From: an uncultured Acetatifactor sp.
GTDB taxonomy: Bacteria; Bacillota; Clostridia; Lachnospirales; Lachnospiraceae
Assembly (NCBI GenBank): GCA_947625675.1
Contig: CANQPH010000022.1
Span: 1 to 44,216 of the forward strand
Length of the DNA stretch: 44,216 bases
Direction of reading: 5' to 3'
The notes below the pieces were generated by a model, which was given only the letters and a program-made list of their open reading frames with translations, was not told the origin of the DNA and ran no database searches. Both the position numbers and the translations under genes were made by a program. Below, piece by piece: positions 35,021-41,678 of the stretch; the stretch's first letter is position 1; each line of letters begins with the position of its first letter.

Positions 35021-35074
35021 TTTCACCATCCTTTCTTTTTTGTCTGCACGGCACGGATATATTGCTATTATTGC

Positions 35075-35279
35075 TTACTCCCCCTGCTTACCCTCTCACG
35101 CTTATAGACCGTAGCGAAAGTTGGGGGAATAAATAAAAAAACTTGATTTTATGCGTGTTCTGTTTACTCCCCCATGTGGGGGGATAAATGACTTGCTTAC
35201 TCCCCCTTTTTTCTTTACTCCCCCAAGGTGGGGAATAAATGAAAATCCTGTAAATAAGCCAATTTTTTTTTACTCCCCC
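35075..35279. repeat. Iteron array, probable replication origin
   Basis: Five direct copies of TTACTCCCCC (35075, 35197) or TTTACTCCCCC (35163, 35214, 35269) and three inverted copies of the GGGGGAATAAA type (35123, 35178, 35230). The copies at 35163-35188 and 35214-35239 are arranged as palindromic pairs. AT-rich stretches separate them. The array lies directly downstream of the primase/helicase gene. Satellite and plasmid replication origins have this organisation and position. Confidence 0.75.
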
Positions 35280-35293
35280 AAGAAAAACTACAG

Positions 35294-37126
35294 TTAGTGA
35301 AACTCCCGATCAAGCAGGAAGGAATAAAATATTTTTTTCTGTCCGTATCCCTCGGACTTTATTCCCAAAATCCCCTGATTGCGCAACTCTGTTTTTGCCC
35401 TCTCCATTGTCTTTTTGCTGATACCGGATAGCTTCGCCGCCTCGTCCATGTCCGCTGTCGGCTTCTTACCGGTTCGCAGATAATCCAGAATAAATTTCTT
35501 TGCATCCTGCCGCTGTGGTGCCTGATATACCGACAGATCACGCTCTTTCACAAAATCTATATCGTGCTTGTCCGAATAGTCCTTAAATATTGCCACGCCA
35601 TCATCAATAGTGAATAACGCAGTTTCTCCCGGCTCGCCGTAGTTGGATTTTTCGTGCGAAAGATACCGGATATTTTTGTCTGTTGTGGTTCCAGTAATTA
35701 TAACGCTCCTGGCAATGTCCCAAACGTCTGCGCTGTCGGCGATCCGGTTCCGGCCATATACGCCCTGCCGCTTGTTAGTATGTACCACAATCAGGAAAGT
35801 TGTGCCGTATTCCTCTCCCAAACCTATTAAGGGGTTAAGACAGTTCCGCATTGCGTTTCTCTGCCCCATCTGAATATCTGGCGGTATAAATGCCTGTATG
35901 GGGTCAAAAACCACAAGCGCAGGCTGCATTTCCCTTATCAGGTCTTTCAATAACTGGCTATTGAATTTTATCTCCGAAAACCGATTATCCCTCAAACTGA
36001 CCGAATAGATATTGCCCAAATCCGCCCCTGCCTTCCTCAGTCTGGCTTTCAGTGTATATTCCAGAGAATCCTCACTGCTGAAAAATAAGACCTTTTGCGG
36101 CTCGCGCCTTGCGAAATCATCCCGGAGAGACTCAAAGAATACCCGCTCCCCCTTGCTGACTGCTGCTGCCATGCCGCACCACGTTGTGGTTTTTCCGCTG
36201 CCTCCGTCACCGGCTAATACAGTGATCTGCCCTTTTGGGATATATCCATCAACTAACCATTCGGCTTGTTTTTCTTCCACAAAGGCAAGCGATATAAGAA
36301 GTGGCGATTCTTTATTATTCTTTTGACTTGGCTTTTCTATGGAAGGAATTTGACCAATATCCGAACCGCTTTCATATTTCAAAGCACTTTTCACAATCGT
36401 ATCAATTTCACAATCATTCAGAGCAGGACTACACTTTGCTTCGTTTTCCGCCCTAACTGCTAACCAAATGGTTGTCTCTGCGTATCCTTTTGCTCTCATG
36501 CTGCAAGCCATCTTGTACAGCGTGGCATTTCGCTGCCCCTTCGGTATCAATTCTGGAGAAGTAAAACTTTCTCTTTGTTCCGGCTCTTTCTGGCTCCCCT
36601 GCAAGAAACGCCCAACCATTTCATCAGCTTGCGCAATAGGATAATCTTCCGGCGATTGTTCCCATTCATAAGAACGACCGTTCGGGTGGACACTCGGCGG
36701 AACAATGATATAGCCCCCATTGGTTCTAATATCTATTCCCTCACAGAATCCAACTGCATTTTTATAGTCCTTATCCGTCCGATAGATATAATGATAACCT
36801 CCCCGCCCAGTTATTGACATGATTGTTTCCGGCAGCTCCCCGTTTTCCCGTTCCCAATCTTGCAAAACATGATAACCATTTATGCCTTTATCGTCATCCA
36901 CATCCAAATCAATGGCTACGAGTCCGCCAGATTTACTTCCCATTGCCATTCCTATATTGGCGTCTGGCCAATGATCCCACCATTTCACAATCTGATCTTT
37001 GTCTGTAGTTGCATCAAAGCATCCATGAGTTGTTAGAGGCGTTTTTCCCTTTGGCTTTACGGGAAACACTGCAAGCCCAAGTGCCGCATATTGTAATGCC
37101 GCTTGCAAGAAAATATTATTTTTCAT
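35294..37126 (-). CDS. Primase-polymerase with RepA-like helicase domain
   Basis: A 610-residue replication protein. Residues 10 to about 170 are a primase/polymerase (AEP-type) domain with the catalytic LVAIDLDVDD (Asp73, Asp75) and GRGGYHYIY. A PriCT-type linker domain follows (RNATLYKMACSMRAKG). An AAA ATPase comes next with Walker A GDGGSGKTT near residues 304-312 and Walker B VVFDPIQAF, of the RepA/hexameric helicase group. A winged helix ends the protein (AAKLSGISKKTMERAKTELRNQG). It is expected to open the iteron array and prime replication of the excised element. It is preceded by a short overlapping reading frame. Confidence 0.92.
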   Translation of the reverse strand: MKNNIFLQAALQYAALGLAVFPVKPKGKTPLTTHGCFDATTDKDQIVKWWDHWPDANIGMAMGSKSGGLVAIDLDVDDDKGINGYHVLQDWERENGELPETIMSITGRGGYHYIYRTDKDYKNAVGFCEGIDIRTNGGYIIVPPSVHPNGRSYEWEQSPEDYPIAQADEMVGRFLQGSQKEPEQRESFTSPELIPKGQRNATLYKMACSMRAKGYAETTIWLAVRAENEAKCSPALNDCEIDTIVKSALKYESGSDIGQIPSIEKPSQKNNKESPLLISLAFVEEKQAEWLVDGYIPKGQITVLAGDGGSGKTTTWCGMAAAVSKGERVFFESLRDDFARREPQKVLFFSSEDSLEYTLKARLRKAGADLGNIYSVSLRDNRFSEIKFNSQLLKDLIREMQPALVVFDPIQAFIPPDIQMGQRNAMRNCLNPLIGLGEEYGTTFLIVVHTNKRQGVYGRNRIADSADVWDIARSVIITGTTTDKNIRYLSHEKSNYGEPGETALFTIDDGVAIFKDYSDKHDIDFVKERDLSVYQAPQRQDAKKFILDYLRTGKKPTADMDEAAKLSGISKKTMERAKTELRNQGILGIKSEGYGQKKIFYSFLLDREFH

Positions 37127-37251
37127 GTCAATCCTCCAACAAGTCTAAAATCAATAATCATTTGAAAACCTTTTTCCAAATTAGTGTCCTCCAATTTTCG
37201 AGGTGAGCGGCTATCATCGGAGATAGTCGGTGTCAAATATGGTTGAATCAT
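37123..37251 (-). CDS. Possible 42-residue leader gene of the primase
   Basis: An open frame from ATG at 37251 ends with a TGA that overlaps the primase ATG (ATGA), which suggests translational coupling. Its own ribosome site is weak. A shorter frame from a TTG has GGAGG eight bases upstream and would give 18 residues ending with the same stop (DFRLVGGLT). Either could be a coupling peptide. No similarity recognised. Confidence 0.4.
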   Translation of the reverse strand: MIQPYLTPTISDDSRSPRKLEDTNLEKGFQMIIDFRLVGGLT

Positions 37252-37302
37252 GGGCGATCTGCCCTCTTATGTGCATTAGAAAATATTATCGTTTGTAAAT
37301 TT

Positions 37303-37497
37303 TTACTCGGAATACTGTGTTTCAATCCAATCACAGAAAATTTCACGATTTATCCTTAAACTTTTTCCAATTTTTCGTGTAGCGTTGCACTCTTGGGCGA
37401 TTTTACGAACAGTTGTCTCCCCTATATTGGCTATCCGTGCCATTTGCTGGACAGTAACGTATCGCCCTTGCAAATCATCTGAAATCCTGGGCAGCAC
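37303..37497 (-). CDS. Excisionase-like HTH protein
   Basis: The product has a MerR/excisionase type helix-turn-helix: YVTVQQMARIANIGETTVRK followed by SLRINREIFCDWIE. Such proteins direct excision or act as small regulators. A GTG at 37497 is preferred because AGGAGG lies nine bases upstream, giving 64 residues; an ATG 21 bases earlier has no site. It reads away from the zinc-ribbon gene across the palindrome-rich control region and may bind there. Confidence 0.75.
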   Translation of the reverse strand: MLPRISDDLQGRYVTVQQMARIANIGETTVRKIAQECNATRKIGKSLRINREIFCDWIETQYSE

Positions 37498-37547
37498 TTG
37501 ACTTTTCCTCCTTTCCATGTTATTATTTCATTAGCCGCAAATTAAAT

Positions 37548-37650
37548 TGTATCATGTGGCTATAATTTAATGATACAGCATAACAAGCGTTCATGCAATA
37601 TTTATTTATAGCCACATTTTAGCCATACTAAACATACGTTCGTATGGCTA
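37548..37650. promoter_or_regulatory. Divergent control region with nested palindromes
   Basis: Between the excisionase-like and zinc-ribbon genes: TGTATCAT/ATGATACA (37548-37555 and 37570-37577); ATGTGGCTATAA/TTATAGCCACAT (37554-37565 and 37606-37617), a perfect 12-bp inverted repeat; AGCCATAC/GTATGGCT (37621-37628 and 37642-37649). The word TAGCCA occurs four times, twice in each direction. A minus-strand promoter TTGCAT, 17 bases, TATCAT fits here. CGAACGTATGTTTA (minus, 37629-37642) matches the LexA box consensus at 13 of 14 positions. Confidence 0.7.
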
Positions 37651-37670
37651 TCATTAAGGAGGAACTAAAA

Positions 37671-38783
37671 ATGGAATGGAATGAAATGCTACAATATTTT
37701 GATAAAATTATCAAAGATTACAATTTTCATTTAATACGTGAAAATGAAGAATTTTTAAATAAACATCCAGACAGAAAAGAAGACTTTAAACTCACGACCG
37801 TAGTCATTGACGATGAGGAACATCGAAGATGGTTATTTTATGACGGAGAAACAAAAACAACGTACATGAATCATTATGGCGAGGTTGCTTACCAGATTTT
37901 TGATTCTTTAGTGAAATCTGTTCCCGATAACCCGAATCATGAAAAATTTATGGAAAAGGCAAGGAAACACAAAATTCCAGAATCCGTTTTGAACGAATGT
38001 GTTAAATGGGCAGCATTATATAGGGATAAAATCTTACAAATAGTGAATGAAATAAGTAAAAATGACCAGAAAGACACATTACACGCATTCGATATATGGC
38101 GCCAAAATCGTCATATTATGTATACAAAAATTTGGGGTCGTGAAGAGAATCTTTATTCATCTTCAATGGAAGACATGCTTGAATTTTGTTATGACTGGAC
38201 ACAGGAAAAAGTTGAAGAAGCTGTTGCCAGCGACCATGAAGAAGCAGAAGAATTAAATGATGATATGGAAAGGGTCTTTAAAAAGAATTTATTTATTTTC
38301 CATGACACGATAGTTATTCCAGATGAAGAGTATGGGTATATTTGGGGAAAAGTTTATGTTGCCCGAGATTATGGAGATACATTTTCTTTTGATTTGCTTC
38401 GCATTTTACAAGGGCGAGTGGAAAAAAAGATTCATTTGTGTCCACGCTGTAGTTCATTGTTTTATTCAAATGATAGCAAAAAGCGTTACTGCCCAGATTG
38501 CAGACAAGAGAAAAATAAGATACGTCAAGAGAAGCGCATGGAAAACCCTGCCAGAAAAATTCACAAAAACATCATCGATTCACTAAGAAACACATATGGC
38601 GGCGGTACTGTGCTGGATGAATTTATAACAGAATCAAATTACTATTGGGAATGTGTCCAGGGAAAACAGGTTTCACCCCACCCTGGTTACGATGATAATA
38701 TCCAGACCAAGGAAGATTATTTAAAATGGCTTGAGGATTATCAAGCAAAAATTCGGAAAAGGAAAAAACCTGATAAGGGATAA
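37671..38783 (+). CDS. Zinc-ribbon cargo protein of unknown function
   Basis: A 370-residue protein, the only element gene on the plus strand. The first 250 residues are helical, acidic and of unknown fold. A CPRC ... CPDC zinc site (about residues 256-278, with LFYSNDSKKRY between) is followed by basic RQEKNKIRQEKRMENPARKIHKNII, which resembles CGNR/DUF6076-type zinc fingers. No membrane helix. The ATG at 37671 has AAGGAGG eight bases before it; an earlier ATG 27 bases upstream includes the ribosome site and is less likely. It has its own promoter region and strong terminator, so it is a separately expressed cargo gene. Its role is unknown. Confidence 0.8.
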   Translation: MEWNEMLQYFDKIIKDYNFHLIRENEEFLNKHPDRKEDFKLTTVVIDDEEHRRWLFYDGETKTTYMNHYGEVAYQIFDSLVKSVPDNPNHEKFMEKARKHKIPESVLNECVKWAALYRDKILQIVNEISKNDQKDTLHAFDIWRQNRHIMYTKIWGREENLYSSSMEDMLEFCYDWTQEKVEEAVASDHEEAEELNDDMERVFKKNLFIFHDTIVIPDEEYGYIWGKVYVARDYGDTFSFDLLRILQGRVEKKIHLCPRCSSLFYSNDSKKRYCPDCRQEKNKIRQEKRMENPARKIHKNIIDSLRNTYGGGTVLDEFITESNYYWECVQGKQVSPHPGYDDNIQTKEDYLKWLEDYQAKIRKRKKPDKG

Positions 38784-38786
38784 TAG

Positions 38787-38821
38787 AAAAGATCCCCTGC
38801 TTATTAGTAGAGGGATCTTTT
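38787..38821 (+). terminator. Intrinsic terminator of the zinc-ribbon gene
   Basis: AAAAGATCCC and GGGATCTTTT form a perfect 10-bp stem with a 15-base loop four bases after the stop codon, with a T-rich 3' arm followed by CTTAT. Confidence 0.85.
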
Positions 38822-38903
38822 CTTATGCCCTCGTTTTATGCCCGATTCTTACGCTGTAATAGCCGTTTTACGGCGCTAATCTTTTTCAAGGTATAATTAT
38901 CGT

Positions 38904-39155
38904 CTAAATTGTTTTAGACGAGTAGAAAGTTTCGTGAATCATTCCAGGCGACAAAAAGGGGTATTCCAGACCGGACTCCCCTTTTTGATTTCTTGAAAGA
39001 TTTTTAAGTCCAGAGCAGACCTTGACCCTTTTTAAATCTTTCGATTTCTCGAGCCGATTACCGCCCGGGAAAATGATACCCCCGGTTATGACCCCTACCA
39101 CCGCCTTCTCACCATTTCGCATTGCATTTTGATAGACAAACGAAACCCCTGCCAC
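38904..39155 (-). other. Hairpin-rich region with a doubtful 83-residue frame
   Basis: This roughly 500-base stretch (38822-39314) holds no certain gene. It contains perfect inverted repeats: CGTCTAAA/TTTAGACG (38901-38920), AAAAAGGGG/CCCCTTTTT (38953-38986), GAAAGATTT/AAATCTTTC (38995-39042) and an ACCCCTG/CAGGGGT pair near 39148-39175. An 83-residue frame starts with GTG, lacks a good ribosome site and ends SPGMIHETFYSSKTI. It could be a short protein, or chance coding over a structured RNA or a single-strand or transfer origin. Confidence 0.45.
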
Positions 39156-39239
39156 AATTACATGACAGGGGTAATCTTCCTAAAAATTTATTCCGTTTTG
39201 GCAGCAGAACAAGCCCAAAAAAGTGCTTTTAAACTGAAA

Positions 39240-39259
39240 TTGTCACAAGATTGTCACAA
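39240..39259 (+). repeat. Right arm sites: tandem TTGTCACAA pair
   Basis: TTGTCACAA at 39240-39248 and 39251-39259, the same 11-base period and orientation as the pair at the left end. It ends 55 bases before the attR core. Confidence 0.7.
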
Positions 39260-39314
39260 AATCAAGCTTTCAACCTCTGGAAATGGCTTGTTTGCGGCAT
39301 TCTTTAAAAATTCA

Positions 39315-39332
39315 TGTCAAGTATTTTTTCTT
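39315..39332. repeat. attR core (18 bp)
   Basis: Second copy of TGTCAAGTATTTTTTCTT. Its outer end is 16 bases from the yitT stop codon. The right flank GACACCG completes the host terminator stem. Confidence 0.88.
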
Positions 39333-39348
39333 GACACCGAGATTTTTA

Positions 39349-40251
39349 TTATAGTTTCTCCGCAAAATAACTCTTATACCCTTCCCCGTACACCTCCGTG
39401 GCGCTGGTGATGATCATGAAGGCCGCCGGGTCTTCCTCCCGCACGATGTCCTCCACCTTGGGGGCCAGGCGCTTTTTCATGGCGCAAAGGATCACTTCCT
39501 TGCTCTCGCCGCTGTAGCCTCCCTCTCCGTGGATATAGGTCACGCCCACGTCCAGATCCTCCAGAAGCCTCCCCGCAATGGCCCCGGCCCGGTCGCTGAT
39601 GACGTAGATGAGCTTGGCCTCGTCCTGGCCGTAGAGCACCAGATCCAGGATTTTGGAGATCAAAAAGACGGTCAGTCCCGCATAGATGGCCTTCTCTATG
39701 TCATGGAACACGATGGCCGAGGCGGCCACGATGCACACGTCCGTCAGCAGGAAGATCACCCCCGTCCGCAGATGAGGCATCCGGAGGCGGATCACTTTGA
39801 CGATGATATCCGTCCCGCCGGAAGTGGAGCCCGCTTTGAAGATGCAGCCCATGGCGAAGGCGGTCAGGGCGCTCCCCGCCAGGGAAGCCAGAAAAGGATC
39901 CTCCGTCACCGCCCCCAGGGGAGCCAGCAAATTGGTAAACAAGGAAATCAAGGCCGTGCAGTACAAAGTGGAAACAATGAACCGCAGGCCGAATTTCCAG
40001 ATGCCCAAGAGCAGGATGGGGATATTGATGAGCATGATCCAGGTACCGGTCTCCAGGCCGGTCAAGCGGTTCATGATGATGGCGATGCCGGTGACCCCGC
40101 CGGGCGCCAGGGAATTGGGATCCAGGAACAGGGCCACCGCAACCGCATAAAGGAAGCTGGCCGCCGCAATCACGATATAATCCAGTACCTGTCTCCGCCA
40201 GGACTTCTTTTGAATGGATTCCAGCTCCAGTTCCTTTTCACTTTTTGCCAT
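39349..40251 (-). CDS. YitT-family membrane protein (DUF2179)
   Basis: The 300-residue protein has five to six membrane helices starting near residue 22 (DYIVIAAASFLYAVAVALFL), the conserved APGGVTGIAIIMN and GSTSGGTDIIVKVI loops, and a C-terminal cytoplasmic DUF2179 domain (LLEDLDVGVTYIHGEGGYSG ... CAMKKR). Function is unproven in the family. Its stop codon lies 16 bases from attR; insertion of the element has split its terminator. Confidence 0.92.
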   Translation of the reverse strand: MAKSEKELELESIQKKSWRRQVLDYIVIAAASFLYAVAVALFLDPNSLAPGGVTGIAIIMNRLTGLETGTWIMLINIPILLLGIWKFGLRFIVSTLYCTALISLFTNLLAPLGAVTEDPFLASLAGSALTAFAMGCIFKAGSTSGGTDIIVKVIRLRMPHLRTGVIFLLTDVCIVAASAIVFHDIEKAIYAGLTVFLISKILDLVLYGQDEAKLIYVISDRAGAIAGRLLEDLDVGVTYIHGEGGYSGESKEVILCAMKKRLAPKVEDIVREEDPAAFMIITSATEVYGEGYKSYFAEKL

Positions 40252-40333
40252 ATCCCGTCTTCCTTTTACGGCACATTCCTATATGCCGCTCTGTTTCCCC
40301 AATCTTTCCTTGCTTATTGCACGTTCCCCGGAA

Positions 40334-40396
40334 TTCCGCCCTGTGGATTCCGCCGTAAGCCCTCCGCACTTTTAGACCATCAGTTCCGCCGTAAGC
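40334..40396. repeat. Degenerate repeats after ilvA
   Basis: TTCCGCCGTAAGC occurs at 40348-40360 and 40384-40396, with a truncated TTCCGCC at 40334. They fill part of the 176-base gap between yitT and the ilvA stop, where no gene was seen. Confidence 0.65.
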
Positions 40397-40427
40397 TTTC
40401 CCTCTTGCAAGAATTCGGCCTGCGGCC

Positions 40428-41660
40428 TCAGATGCTGGTCCGCACCAGCTTGGGAGAATACCCCTCCCTTTCCAGGGCGTCCATGATCTGCTTCTTATGT
40501 TCCGTGCCGAAGGCCTCCATGGTGATCCGCAGCTCCACGGCGGCGTTACGGTTGGTGGACACGAACTGATTGTGCTCCAGCTTGATGACGTTGCCGTTGG
40601 CCTCCGCAATGATGCCGGACACCCGATGCAGCTCTCCGGGCTTATCCGGAAGCAGCACGGACACCGTGAAGATCCGGTCCCGGAAAATCAAGCCCTGCTG
40701 CACCACGGAGGACATGGTGATCACGTCCATGTTGCCGCCGCTCAAGATGGCCACCACCCTCTTGTCCTTCGCATCCAGGTGTTTCACCGCCGCCACCGTG
40801 AGAAGGCCGGAATTTTCCACCACCATCTTGTGATTTTCCACCATGTCCAGGAAGGCCACCACCAGCTCGTCGTCGGTGACGGTGATGATGTCGTCCAGAT
40901 TTTCCTGCAGATAAGGGAAAAGCTTGGTTCCAGGGGTCTTCACCGCAGTGCCGTCCGCTATGGTGCTGACGTGGGGCAGGGTCACTACCCGGCCCGCCTT
41001 CAGGGATTCCTGCATGCAGTTGGCTCCCGCCGGTTCCACGCCGATGACCCTGATCTTGGGATTCAAAAGCTTGGCCAGGGTGGAAACCCCCGTGGCCAGA
41101 CCGCCGCCGCCGATGGGCACCAGGATATAATCCACCAGGGGGAGTTCCTTGAAGATCTCCATGGCGATGGTTCCTTGGCCCGTGGCCACGCACAGGTCGT
41201 CGAAGGGATGAATGAAGGTGTAGCCGTGTTCCTCCGCCAGCTCGTAAGCCTTGGCACAGGCTTCGTCATACACGTCCCCGTACAGCACCACCTCCGCCCC
41301 GTATCCCTTGGTGCGGTTCACCTTCATCAAGGGGGTCGTGGTGGGCATCACGATGGTGGCCTTGGCCCCATAGCACTTGGCGGCATAAGCCACGCCCTGG
41401 GCATGGTTGCCGGCGGAGGCGGTGATCAGGCCCTTGGCTCTCTCTTCCTCCGTCAGGGTGCTCATCTTGTAATAGGCCCCCCGCACCTTATACGCCCCGG
41501 TAAACTGCATGTTTTCCGGCTTCAGGAAAACCCTGCAGCCGCTGGAGACGCTCAGGTAGTCGCTGTAGACCAGCTTGGTCTCCAGGGTGACCTTCTTCAC
41601 GATCTCCGAAGCCTCTTCAAATTTTTCCAATGTCAACATTTGTTCATCCATTTTCATCAT
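40428..41660 (-). CDS. ilvA: Threonine ammonia-lyase with ACT domain
   Basis: A PLP enzyme that deaminates threonine to 2-oxobutyrate. The Lys of FTGAYKVRGAYYKM forms the Schiff base, with ASAGNHAQGVAYAA and VPIGGGGLATGVS binding PLP. The last 80 residues are a single ACT domain (FTVSVLLPDKPGELHRVSGII). At 410 residues with one ACT domain it is the short form, between catabolic TdcB and biosynthetic IlvA. It may supply isoleucine synthesis or energy; neighbours do not decide. ATG at 41660 has GAAGGG upstream. Confidence 0.92.
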   Translation of the reverse strand: MMKMDEQMLTLEKFEEASEIVKKVTLETKLVYSDYLSVSSGCRVFLKPENMQFTGAYKVRGAYYKMSTLTEEERAKGLITASAGNHAQGVAYAAKCYGAKATIVMPTTTPLMKVNRTKGYGAEVVLYGDVYDEACAKAYELAEEHGYTFIHPFDDLCVATGQGTIAMEIFKELPLVDYILVPIGGGGLATGVSTLAKLLNPKIRVIGVEPAGANCMQESLKAGRVVTLPHVSTIADGTAVKTPGTKLFPYLQENLDDIITVTDDELVVAFLDMVENHKMVVENSGLLTVAAVKHLDAKDKRVVAILSGGNMDVITMSSVVQQGLIFRDRIFTVSVLLPDKPGELHRVSGIIAEANGNVIKLEHNQFVSTNRNAAVELRITMEAFGTEHKKQIMDALEREGYSPKLVRTSI

Positions 41661-41678
41661 AACCCTTCTTGAAGAAAA

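Larger units (their letters stand above)
30572..39332. mobile_element. 8.76-kb integrated element, candidate phage satellite
   Basis: Bounded by perfect 18-bp direct repeats, AT-rich compared with both flanks, and inserted between yitT and ylxM. Starting at attL it carries: integrase, three small coupled genes, a ribbon-helix-helix gene, a 277-residue unknown, two small unknowns, a small-terminase-like gene, another small gene, an iteron array, a primase-polymerase/helicase, an excisionase-like gene and a zinc-ribbon gene on the opposite strand. There is no relaxase or other transfer gene, and no capsid, portal, tail, lysis or large terminase gene. The set int, xis, primase/helicase, origin and terS is what phage satellites keep. 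Against a textbook satellite, integrase and replication genes run in the same direction and no Stl/CI-type repressor is seen. A replicating, mobilisable plasmid-like element is the alternative. Confidence 0.88.

Noticed and set aside
35075..35279. CRISPR-like array
   Set aside because: Repeats are only 10-11 bp, occur in both orientations with uneven spacing, and no cas genes are present; iterons fit better.
30726..39332. Conjugative or mobilisable transposon (ICE/IME)
   Set aside because: No relaxase, coupling protein or type IV secretion gene was seen; a transfer origin in the right-end hairpin region cannot be excluded.
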